A program made the translations under genes and the position numbers. Below, piece after piece: positions 1 to 6,704 of a stretch of 10,778 bases of DNA (position 1 is the first letter of the stretch; each line of letters starts with the position of its first letter). Location of the stretch: contig JABZGZ010000046.1 in assembly GCA_015259105.1 (NCBI GenBank), forward strand, positions 1 through 10,778. Reading direction: 5' to 3'. The notes beneath the pieces are model-generated. The model was not told where the DNA came from. It made no database searches and saw only the letters and a list, made by a program, of their open reading frames with translations. This DNA comes from Atopobium sp. GTDB taxonomy: Bacteria > Actinomycetota > Coriobacteriia > Coriobacteriales > Atopobiaceae.

Positions 1-1
1 C

Positions 2-2581
2 TCTGATGATGAGCGCTTGATAGAGCCCGCTACTCCATCCGGAGACGGAACGTTCCGCGGATGGAAAACTTCTTCGGGATCTACTTTTACTGACTTTGGT
101 AAGACTGCCGCAGAGCTTAACGGCGCTGCCCTTGATGCTGCGGCTGAAGCATCCCCGGTTGATTTGTATGCATATTTCACTGCATCCAATCGCCATGTCG
201 TTTACTTCATGTCTGTTACCGATTCAAACCGCGTGCTCAGTGCGGTGACGTATGCGGATGGCGACACCATTCAAGGTAGCAGCATTCTTCCGCTCGTAAA
301 CACCGGCAATCCTGAAACGCAGGCCGTGGGCTGGTCTCGCACAAAAGGAGCAACCCAGCCGGATGCAAGTCTCGGTACCGTCAATGGTCAGGATGTCTAT
401 CTTTGGCCTGTTGTCAAAGCCGGACATAGCATCACCTTTGATAGCGCCGGCGGATCTTCCGTAGCCACCGAGTATGTTGATACTGACGATGTAACCGTTG
501 CGCCGAGTAATCCAACAAGAACCGGATATACTTTTGCAGGTTGGAAGACTTCCGATGGTGCAGCCTTCACTTTTGGCTCAAAACTTACCCAATCTATCCG
601 CCTTACCGCTTCATGGACGCCGAACGCCAATACGGTCTATCATGTGAACTACTGGGTGCAGAAACCTACTGATCCTTATAATGCGGCTTCAGCCGACAAG
701 ACCTATGCTTTATATACCGTCCAAGGTTATACGGCCGCTACCGACGCTACCATTTCTCCTGCAACTACAGATGTTGCATCAAAAATTGCCGCTATCAATG
801 GCCAGTACTACGGTCATTTGCTCCTTGACACCGAACGGAGCGACAGCTCGGCTACGGTTTCCGCAGATGGTAGCACAACGCTAAACGTGTATCTTGATCG
901 CACGCTGGTACGTGTTAATTTTTACAATAGCAAGACTGACTATACCAATGACACCGATAAAACAGGGGTTGAAAACTACTCAGGCAATGCTGCCCATACG
1001 TTCTTAGGGCTCTACGGCGCAACATTTACGCCTATTGAACCTGAAGCAGGGTATCGCTGGGATGACGGTAATCTTTGGTATGCCAAGAGTCCTTCTAGCT
1101 TTAATTCACCAGGCAGCAGAAATCGCACGGCAAGCCGTTTTAATTTTTATCCTAATAAGGTAAATCTGACCAAAGACTTTGCCATATTTACTGACAATGC
1201 AGACGGGAACGGCTACAGTGCATATACTGCTTCTTGGATACCTGCCGATGGAACATTTAGTTTCAGTACAAACCTGGCAATGTTTTCTTACGTCAAGTAC
1301 GGCTATTACACGCCTACCGGAACTCCTAAAGATCCGAAAGATCTAAACCTTGATACCGACGTTACTCAGTGGTTTGATATTTCTAAGGGAGAAGGTCCTG
1401 CGATATATGATGCTGCCAGCGGAGACGTTGTTTTTAAGCCTCTTCCTACAAAATATCTTGTTATGGTCAGAAAGCGCATTACCTATAATCTGACTCTCAA
1501 AAACGCGGCAACTTCCGTTACCTCTGAAACCACAATCTCATCTGAACAGCGTAAATATGGAGCTTCGTTAGCCGACATCTCAAACTCAACGCCAAGTCGT
1601 CCTGCCGGATTGCCACAGTACTACCGGTTTGTCGGCTGGTATCGAAATGCTCAGTTGACCATGCCTCTCACCTCTGATAACTCCATGCCCTTAAGTGATA
1701 CCTCTCTGTATGCCAAATGGGAGCCGGTACCCGTTAATGTCACGTATGTGTACAACAATGGAACACCCAACAAGACCGTGTCAGTACCCGCGCAAACAAC
1801 CCTCGATGAACCAACGGGGGTAACGCGCGATGGCTATGTTCTTGTCGCATGGCTCCGAAACGATGGAAAGCCGTATCGTTTTGGAAGTCCCGTGACGGAA
1901 GACATTACCCTTACGGCAAAATGGGTTCCGATAAACCAGACCCACACCATCACCTATGATCTTGCCGGTGGTACAGGCTTTGTTTCAGATCCGATGCACT
2001 ATGCCGAAGGCTCTGATATTCGTGTGCTTGATGCTTCCGGTGTGACTCCTCCTGCAGGCTCCCGTGGATTCATTTGCTGGGTTGCAAGTGACGGAACACG
2101 CTACTATCCGGGGGATTTGATTCCGATGGGAACCTCGGATATTTCCCTGCGCGCCGTGTGGGCAAACTCCAATGCCGTACGGCTTGCGTATGATCTCAAC
2201 TACGAAGGCGCTCCCGGTCGTACATACTCAGATTTCGTTGAGTCAAACGATACTCTTACCATTGATGCGGCAGATCCGGTGCGAGCAGGATATCGCTTCT
2301 TAGGCTGGTCTATCTCAAAAGATGGCGGCACACTGCTCCATCGGGGCGATAAGGTGGAAGTTGACACCATAAATACAGAGGGAAATGTACTTTATGCTCA
2401 GTGGGAACGTATTGATGAGCCGACGCCTGCTGAAAATAAGACTACTTCAACAAAGGCTCCCGGTGCACTTCCCGATACGGGAGATAATTCGCCGGCCATG
2501 ATTTTCTCGCTTGCTGCTACCGGTCTGCTTGTGTTTGTAGCATCTACTCTGCATCGTCGTCGCACAGAGTCTCAGGCATAG
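2..2581 (+). CDS. LPxTG cell-wall-anchored InlB B-repeat (Listeria-Bacteroides repeat) protein, 5' partial
   Basis: This is the C-terminal part of a large surface protein. The frame is open to the left edge with no stop, so the TTG at 17 is only an internal codon and the true start lies upstream. The chain contains several beta-grasp repeats of the Listeria-Bacteroides (Flg_new) type, recognised by a 'GYxFxGW ... F ... DITLTAxW' pattern. Copies lie at about 2-100 (partial), 420-636, 1627-1732, 1733-1932, 1945-2165 and 2176-2412. Positions 637-935 hold a related module ending 'STTLNVYLDRT'. A Thr/Ser/Pro-rich linker precedes a complete sortase signal: LPDTG at 2468-2482, a hydrophobic stretch, then an HRRR-containing tail. 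Sortase should link it covalently to peptidoglycan. Such proteins usually act as adhesins, but the ligand cannot be read from this part. It stands alone with its own terminator. Confidence 0.9.
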   Translation, partial: SDDERLIEPATPSGDGTFRGWKTSSGSTFTDFGKTAAELNGAALDAAAEASPVDLYAYFTASNRHVVYFMSVTDSNRVLSAVTYADGDTIQGSSILPLVNTGNPETQAVGWSRTKGATQPDASLGTVNGQDVYLWPVVKAGHSITFDSAGGSSVATEYVDTDDVTVAPSNPTRTGYTFAGWKTSDGAAFTFGSKLTQSIRLTASWTPNANTVYHVNYWVQKPTDPYNAASADKTYALYTVQGYTAATDATISPATTDVASKIAAINGQYYGHLLLDTERSDSSATVSADGSTTLNVYLDRTLVRVNFYNSKTDYTNDTDKTGVENYSGNAAHTFLGLYGATFTPIEPEAGYRWDDGNLWYAKSPSSFNSPGSRNRTASRFNFYPNKVNLTKDFAIFTDNADGNGYSAYTASWIPADGTFSFSTNLAMFSYVKYGYYTPTGTPKDPKDLNLDTDVTQWFDISKGEGPAIYDAASGDVVFKPLPTKYLVMVRKRITYNLTLKNAATSVTSETTISSEQRKYGASLADISNSTPSRPAGLPQYYRFVGWYRNAQLTMPLTSDNSMPLSDTSLYAKWEPVPVNVTYVYNNGTPNKTVSVPAQTTLDEPTGVTRDGYVLVAWLRNDGKPYRFGSPVTEDITLTAKWVPINQTHTITYDLAGGTGFVSDPMHYAEGSDIRVLDASGVTPPAGSRGFICWVASDGTRYYPGDLIPMGTSDISLRAVWANSNAVRLAYDLNYEGAPGRTYSDFVESNDTLTIDAADPVRAGYRFLGWSISKDGGTLLHRGDKVEVDTINTEGNVLYAQWERIDEPTPAENKTTSTKAPGALPDTGDNSPAMIFSLAATGLLVFVASTLHRRRTESQA

Positions 2582-2647
2582 AGCCGCGATTACGATTCAG
2601 TGGTTACGGAAAAGCAGTAGTAAGAAGATAGCGATAACAGTTGAGAA

Positions 2648-2675
2648 GGGCACAGCAAAACGCTGTGCCCTTTTT
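2648..2675 (+). terminator. Rho-independent terminator of the LPxTG protein gene
   Basis: A perfect 9-bp stem (GGGCACAGC at 2648-2656 paired with 2662-2670) closes a 5-base loop and is followed directly by TTTTT. It lies 67 bases after the stop codon, so it ends transcription of the surface-protein gene. Confidence 0.93.
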
Positions 2676-2722
2676 GTGATATGTCTGTCGGCGTCTGTGT
2701 CATTGTTGTTTAGCGGTGATGA

Positions 2723-3007
2723 TTAGTCACATTGCCTCAACTGCACATATTTTCCCTTTGCAAATGCTTGTTTCAGAGCTGTAATGCCAACGGCGAGAAG
2801 CAAGAGAGCAAACGACCATACTGTCAGAACAATAATTGCAGTCATAGGTTTCAGATTGACACCTTTTAATACTCGAAATGTTGGCCAAATCCCAAGATAA
2901 CCAACAATGTTTCTTACATCAAAATATGTCATGGGAAGAAAACGAATCAGGGAGGTATTGAAATCTCTTACCGAGAAGTACCTCGGATAGAGAGGCAAAT
3001 ATACCAA
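2723..3007 (-). pseudogene. Membrane-protein remnant, possibly the C-terminal end of an ABC-2 type permease
   Basis: A 94-codon reading frame begins at a TTG directly after an in-frame TAG and has no Shine-Dalgarno sequence. It starts immediately beyond the pflA terminator, so it has no visible promoter. The translation is membrane-like: an aromatic N-terminal part (FLPMTYFDVRNIVGYLG) and one clear transmembrane segment near residues 57-78 (TAIIVLTVWSFALLLLAVGI), followed by a basic tail. This resembles the last helix of a multi-pass transporter permease rather than a complete protein. I read it as the residue of a truncated gene, but it could be a small membrane protein or a chance frame. 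The permease assignment is by general resemblance only. Confidence 0.4.
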
Positions 3008-3015
3008 CTAAATTG

Positions 3016-3048
3016 CTACCAGCAGCTAAATGGGCTGCTGGTAGTTTT
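3016..3048 (-). terminator. Stem-loop terminator after pflA
   Basis: A perfect 11-bp inverted repeat (3016-3026 with 3034-3044, 7-base loop) begins 2 bases beyond the pflA TAA. On the minus strand the trailing tract is only moderately T-rich (CAATTTAG), while the plus-strand reading is followed by TTTT. It could therefore stop transcription from either side. It probably ends the pfl operon. Confidence 0.75.
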
Positions 3049-3844
3049 ATGAAAGTCGTTTGCGTTCAAGGGCACGAGCAATAAGGATTTGCTTGCGCAG
3101 CTCTGGAATCTTTTTTCCGTCCATAGCAGGAGTACTAGAAAGCTTGTAAGGAATGCCCAGCTCTTCGTACTTTTTTACACCCATCACATGATAGGGAAGT
3201 ACGTCTAGTCCAATAACATTATCCCAATGAGCAATAATCCTACCAACACCTGCAAGCTCATCTGCTGTATCAGTAATGCCAGGCACTACAACATGTCTGA
3301 TAAGAACTTTAATACCTCTACGGTTAAGCTCATCGCCAAACGCAAGCGGTCTTTCTGAGCCAACTTCACAAAGACTTATGTGACCCTTTGGATCAGAGTG
3401 CTTGATATCAAGGAGCACTAAATCAGTGTTATCAAGCACGCGCTCAAATTTCTCTGGAGTATCTGGATTGTATGCGACACCAGAAGAATCAAGACAAGTA
3501 TGAATACGTCCACGAGGATCATTATGCGCTGCCTCAAAAAGAGCTCCAACAAACTGTGGTTGAGCAAGCGGTTCTCCGCCAGTAGCCGTAATTCCACCGT
3601 TTCTATAAAAGGCTCTATTACGGTTAAAGGTGGTAAGAATTTCTTTTACTGATTTTTCTGTTCCAATACCAAATTGCCAGGTATCTGGGTTATGACAATA
3701 GGCACAGCGCATGGGACATCCCTGGGTAAACACAACTAGGCGAGTTCCAGGACCATCTACAGTACCAAAGGTCTCAATAGAGTGGACCCGCCCACAAACT
3801 GTGAGCGGGTCATTGAGATCCATGTGAGTATCAGAACAAGACAT
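3047..3844 (-). CDS. pflA: Pyruvate formate-lyase activating enzyme (radical SAM)
   Basis: PflA uses S-adenosylmethionine and a [4Fe-4S] cluster to abstract hydrogen from the conserved glycine of pyruvate formate-lyase, producing the active glycyl radical. The radical-SAM cluster motif CPMRCAYC (CxxxCxxC) lies near residues 43-50, preceded by the family pattern 'VDGPGTRLVVFTQGC'. The SAM-binding GGEP motif follows near residues 89-92, and 'DLVLLDIKH' and 'LPYHVMGVKKY' are typical of the family. I chose the ATG at 3842-3844 (265 residues). The in-frame TTG six bases upstream lies too close to the AAGGA site to be preferred. The gene starts 13 bases after the stop of the glycyl-radical gene and is last in the pfl operon. 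Its substrate here would be the glycine of the separate small protein. Confidence 0.95.
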   Translation of the reverse strand: MSCSDTHMDLNDPLTVCGRVHSIETFGTVDGPGTRLVVFTQGCPMRCAYCHNPDTWQFGIGTEKSVKEILTTFNRNRAFYRNGGITATGGEPLAQPQFVGALFEAAHNDPRGRIHTCLDSSGVAYNPDTPEKFERVLDNTDLVLLDIKHSDPKGHISLCEVGSERPLAFGDELNRRGIKVLIRHVVVPGITDTADELAGVGRIIAHWDNVIGLDVLPYHVMGVKKYEELGIPYKLSSTPAMDGKKIPELRKQILIARALERKRLS

Positions 3845-3852
3845 GGACAAGA

Positions 3853-3859
3853 AATCCTT
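3853..3859 (-). promoter_or_regulatory. Ribosome binding site of pflA, overlapping the upstream stop codon
   Basis: On the minus strand, TAAGGA overlaps the TAA stop of the glycyl-radical gene. It sits about 10 bases before the ATG at 3844 and only about 4 bases before the TTG at 3850. The spacing favours the ATG. The overlap with the stop codon suggests translational coupling. Confidence 0.6.
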
Positions 3860-4109
3860 AGAGAGCGTCGTGGAAGGTACGAGAAATAACGTCGTCCTGC
3901 TGCTCTTTGGTAAGGGAATTGAACTTAACAGCGTAACCAGAAACGCGAATGGTCAGCTGAGGATACTTCTCTGGGTGTGCCTGAGCATCAAGAAGAGTGT
4001 CCTTAGTAAATACGTTAACGTTGAGGTGATGACCGCCCTTCTCGGCATAGCCATCAATCATGTTTACCAGGTTGTCAATCTGCTCAGAAGCTACTTCGTT
4101 GGACTGCAT
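3858..4109 (-). CDS. grcA: Stand-alone glycyl-radical domain protein (small part of a split pyruvate formate-lyase; GrcA-like)
   Basis: This 83-residue protein is essentially just the C-terminal glycine-radical domain of pyruvate formate-lyase. It contains 'NLVNMIDGY' (13-21), 'GGHHLNVNVF' (25-34), 'HPEKYPQLTIRVSGYAV' (45-61) and 'FNSLTKEQQDDVISRTFH' (63-80). The radical-bearing glycine is Gly58 in RVSGYAV (codon 3936-3938). E. coli GrcA/YfiD also carries this domain but is longer, about 127 residues, with an unrelated N-terminal half. Here the sequence starts almost exactly where the PFL glycine domain starts. The gene follows the large PFL gene by 65 bases and has its own strong ribosome binding site. 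The large chain lacks this domain, so I infer it is an obligatory subunit rather than a spare part for oxygen-damaged enzyme. That role is not proven by sequence. Confidence 0.92.
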   Translation of the reverse strand: MQSNEVASEQIDNLVNMIDGYAEKGGHHLNVNVFTKDTLLDAQAHPEKYPQLTIRVSGYAVKFNSLTKEQQDDVISRTFHDAL

Positions 4110-4115
4110 GTGTTT

Positions 4116-4121
4116 CTCCTT
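4116..4121 (-). promoter_or_regulatory. Strong Shine-Dalgarno site of the glycyl-radical gene
   Basis: AAGGAG stands 6 bases before the ATG at 4107-4109. This near-ideal site shows that the small protein is translated in its own right and is not a frameshifted tail of the large PFL gene. Confidence 0.85.
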
Positions 4122-4134
4122 ACGAGTTTTTTGA

Positions 4135-4164
4135 CGAGAAGAAACGTGTAGATAGATCTTCTCG
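4135..4164 (-). promoter_or_regulatory. Intercistronic hairpin between the two PFL genes
   Basis: A perfect 8-bp inverted repeat (CGAGAAGA type, 4135-4142 with 4157-4164) encloses a 14-base loop in the 65-base gap. On the minus strand it is followed by CAAAAAACTCG rather than a T run, so it is not a standard terminator. It could be an mRNA-processing or stability element that sets the ratio of the two chains; that role is inferred. Confidence 0.45.
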
Positions 4165-4174
4165 CCAGGGCTTG

Positions 4175-6331
4175 TTATTTACGATCCTCAGCACCTTCAG
4201 CTGCGGATGGGTCTGCCTCACAGGCGCAATCAATCTTGTTCTCAAACTGAATATCAAGATTCATATCAGAGAAGTCGATGTGCTCAAGGTCTAGCTCGCT
4301 ACCGTGGAAGTAGACGTCAGAGCCCTTACCAAGAGCATTAGGAATGATTGAGAAGGTATTGGAAATACCGTCTTGTGCGTCGTTGAATGGAAGCTTAGCA
4401 ACGGATGCTAGGGATGCAACAGCACCGTGAGTGTCGCGGTGGTGCATTGGGTTAGCGCCAGGAGCAAAAGGAACGCCCGCACGACGGCCATCAGGAGTGT
4501 TGCCGGTAGCCTTACCATATACGACGTTAGAGGTAATGGTCAGAATAGAAGTGGTTGGAACAGAATCACGGTAGGTGTGGTTCTGGCGAATCATGTTCAT
4601 GAAGATCTCAACGATATCATGAGCAATGGTGTCAACGCGGTCATCATCGTTACCGTACTTAGGGAAGTCACCCTCAGTGATGTAATCGGTAACAAGACCA
4701 GTCTCATCGCGGACAACTCTTACCTTTGCGTACTTGATTGCAGAGAGGGAGTCAGCAACAACAGAAAGACCAGCGATGCCTGTTGCAAACCAGCGATGAA
4801 CGTGCTCATCGTGTAGAGCCATCTGGATGCGCTCGTAGCTGTACTTATCGTGCATGTAGTGGATTGCGTTAAGAGCGTTGACATAAACGCCTGCAAGCCA
4901 GCGCATCATATCCATATACTTGGAGAAGACATCGTCGTAATCAAGGTACTCGCCCTCAACCGCACGGTACTTAGGACCAATCTGCTCGCCGGTCTTCTCG
5001 TCACGGCCGCCATTGATTGCGTAAAGCAGGCACTTGGCAAGGTTTGCGCGAGCACCAAAGAACTGCATCTCTTTACCAACACGCATGGAGCTAACGCAGC
5101 AAGCAATTGCGTAGTCGTCACCATGATAGACGCGCATAAGGTCGTCGTTCTCATACTGGATAGAGCTGGTGGTAATAGAAATCTTTGCGCAGTAGCGTTT
5201 GAAGCCTACAGGAAGCTTGGTAGACCACAGAACGGTCAGGTTAGGCTCTGGACTGGTACCCATGTTCTCAAGAGTGTGGAGCCAGCGGAAGCAGGACTTG
5301 GTAACCATAGAGCGGCCATCAATGCCAATACCACCAATAGACTCAGTAACCCACTGAGGGTCTCCAGAGAAGAGCTCGTTGTACTCAGGAGTACGTGCAA
5401 ACTTGACCATACGAAGCTTCATAACCAGGTGGTCAACAATCTCCTGAATCTCAGATTCAGTGAAGGTACCACGAGCAAGATCGCGCTCTGCATAGATGTC
5501 CAGGAAGGTGGTGTTACGGCCAATGGACATTGCAGCGCCATTTTGCTCTTTAACAGCAGCAAGATAGCCCAGGTAGAGCCACTGAACAGCCTCTTTGAAG
5601 TTCTCAGCAGGGCGGCTCAAATCAAAGCCATAAATCTCACCAAGCTGCTTGAGCTCCTTGAGAGCACGAATCTGCTCGGAAAGCTCCTCACGGTGACGAA
5701 TGGTCTTCTCGTCCATGACCGTGCTGGTGCCATTTTTCTGATTTGTCTTATCGGCAATAAGAGCATCAACACCGTAGAGAGCAACGCGACGATAGTCGCC
5801 GATGATGCGACCGCGACCATATGCGTCAGGCAGACCAGTAATGATGTGGGAGTGACGGCATTTACGCATGTCCTCGGTGTAGACATCAAAAACGCCAGCG
5901 TTGTGAGTCTTGCGACGATAGGTGTAGAAGTCAACAATCTCTGGGTCAACCTCGTAGCCGTAGGCCTTGCAAGCAGCCATTGCCATACGAATGCCACCGT
6001 CTACCATAAGGGCGCGCTTTAGTGGCTTGTCAGTTTGAAGGCCAACAATCTGCTCAAGTGGCTTATCAATGTAGCCGGCCTCGTGGGAAGTGATAGTGGA
6101 AACCTGCTTGGTATCCATATCAAGTACGCCACCATTTGCGGTCTCTTGAGCAAAGAGATCCATAACATCCGCCCAAAGCTTTGTGGTAGCCTCAGTTGGA
6201 CCAGCGAGGAAGGAATCATCGCCATCGTAAGGGGTGTAATTCTTCTGAATGAAGTCTCGGACATCAACAGCTCTTTGCCAGTTGCCACCGACAAAGCCGT
6301 CCCAAGCCTCCTGTGCTGGTGTTTCCTGCAT
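4175..6331 (-). CDS. pflB: Pyruvate formate-lyase catalytic subunit lacking the glycyl-radical domain
   Basis: Formate acetyltransferase converts pyruvate and CoA to acetyl-CoA and formate in anaerobic fermentation. The 718-residue chain follows E. coli-type PFL closely from 'VRDFIQKNYTPYDGDDSFLAG' (24-44), through 'GLPDAYGRGRIIGDYRRVALYG' (166-187), to the catalytic Cys411-Cys412 pair in 'DYAIACCVS' (equivalent to Cys418-Cys419), and on to 'SIIPNALGK' near residue 669. There the homology stops. The expected glycine domain is replaced by about 49 residues of acidic, unfamiliar tail with two cysteines near the end ('DCACEAD'). Full-length E. coli PflB is 760 residues. The glycine domain is encoded by the next gene. 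The start is secure: AAGGAG at 6338-6343, 6 bases before the ATG. This is the first gene of the pfl operon, transcribed away from the folate gene. Confidence 0.95.
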   Translation of the reverse strand: MQETPAQEAWDGFVGGNWQRAVDVRDFIQKNYTPYDGDDSFLAGPTEATTKLWADVMDLFAQETANGGVLDMDTKQVSTITSHEAGYIDKPLEQIVGLQTDKPLKRALMVDGGIRMAMAACKAYGYEVDPEIVDFYTYRRKTHNAGVFDVYTEDMRKCRHSHIITGLPDAYGRGRIIGDYRRVALYGVDALIADKTNQKNGTSTVMDEKTIRHREELSEQIRALKELKQLGEIYGFDLSRPAENFKEAVQWLYLGYLAAVKEQNGAAMSIGRNTTFLDIYAERDLARGTFTESEIQEIVDHLVMKLRMVKFARTPEYNELFSGDPQWVTESIGGIGIDGRSMVTKSCFRWLHTLENMGTSPEPNLTVLWSTKLPVGFKRYCAKISITTSSIQYENDDLMRVYHGDDYAIACCVSSMRVGKEMQFFGARANLAKCLLYAINGGRDEKTGEQIGPKYRAVEGEYLDYDDVFSKYMDMMRWLAGVYVNALNAIHYMHDKYSYERIQMALHDEHVHRWFATGIAGLSVVADSLSAIKYAKVRVVRDETGLVTDYITEGDFPKYGNDDDRVDTIAHDIVEIFMNMIRQNHTYRDSVPTTSILTITSNVVYGKATGNTPDGRRAGVPFAPGANPMHHRDTHGAVASLASVAKLPFNDAQDGISNTFSIIPNALGKGSDVYFHGSELDLEHIDFSDMNLDIQFENKIDCACEADPSAAEGAEDRK

Positions 6332-6704
6332 AACACACTCCTTTTTACACGGACAATGTATATATCCGCGTTCATGCTGAGCGTGTTGAGTGGAGCATGG
6401 CCGCTCAGCAGTTTACAAATAGCAATCTTGAGACTAATTTTGACAGCAGGTATGTCTTTGGACAAATGACGTCAAATATTAGTTGCGACCTCTAACTTTA
6501 CTCAATATGTAGTGCCAAACAAGTGACAAATACGCAATATTTTGACAAGTTAGAAACGGTTTACATTTGCGCAGGTCAGAAATTTGCTAAAAAGAAAGCT
6601 ATATAAAAATTGTTGAGAATTAGTCACATTTATTGCGACAGGTGTCTGTTTCTTCTCCAAATGTCCACAGAAATGTTGTTATTCTTAGCTATAGGGGAGG
6701 CTTC
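6332..6704. promoter_or_regulatory. Divergent control region between the pfl operon and the folate cyclo-ligase gene
   Basis: This AT-rich stretch of 373 bases must carry the promoters of both divergent units. Visible elements are the pflB ribosome binding site (6338-6343), a GC-rich hairpin in the pflB leader, the 8-base palindrome TGACGTCA at 6467-6474, and repeated TGTCA/TGACA motifs near 6437-6446, 6467-6474, 6523-6529 and 6541-6547. There is also an imperfect 15-bp palindrome centred on 6558 (arms TAGAAAC and GTTTACA). A TTGACA at 6542-6547 could be a -35 element, but I find no good -10 at the normal distance. I could not identify a convincing FNR or Rex box, and no coding sequence is evident. 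Confidence 0.55.
6373..6410 (-). promoter_or_regulatory. pflB leader hairpin with an alternative pairing
   Basis: A perfect 9-bp stem (6375-6383 with 6402-6410, 18-base loop) lies 44-79 bases upstream of the pflB start. A second 6-bp stem (CATGCT at 6373-6378 with AGCATG at 6394-6399) uses some of the same bases, so the two folds exclude each other. Neither has a T tract. If the transcript starts upstream, this would be a structured 5' leader; function unknown. Confidence 0.4.

Larger units (their letters stand above)
2582..3046. other. Gene-poor spacer between the surface-protein gene and pflA
   Basis: This 465-base stretch separates two convergent units. It holds the terminator of the surface-protein gene, the membrane-protein remnant and the stem-loop after pflA. 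I see no RNA gene, insertion sequence ends or other convincing coding sequence. The remnant suggests that a gene was lost here. Confidence 0.6.

Noticed and set aside
17..19. TTG as the start of the surface-protein gene
   Set aside because: The frame continues without a stop to the window edge, no ribosome binding site is present, and the first residues are already inside a repeat.
4110..4174. A frameshift or sequencing error joining the two PFL genes
   Set aside because: The gap has no residual PFL coding similarity in any frame that I can see. The large chain has its own added tail, and the small gene has AAGGAG six bases before its ATG.
4850..6022. A 390-codon open frame on the plus strand
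   Set aside because: It lies wholly antisense to pflB, whose protein is strongly conserved. It has no ribosome binding site and no recognisable family, so it is a shadow frame produced by the codon bias of pflB.
6467..6474. The 8-base palindrome TGACGTCA as an operator
   Set aside because: The symmetry does not extend into the flanks, and an 8-base palindrome is short enough to occur by chance.
6605..6632. A Rex or FNR box in the divergent region (TTGTTGAGAATTAGTCACATT)
   Set aside because: The half-sites do not match the TTGTGA-N6-TCACAA or TTGAT-N4-ATCAA consensus well enough to support a call.
6633..6704. A 24-codon N-terminal extension of the cyclo-ligase
   Set aside because: It has no ribosome binding site, and the extension does not resemble the family; the ATG at 6705 follows GGGGAGG.
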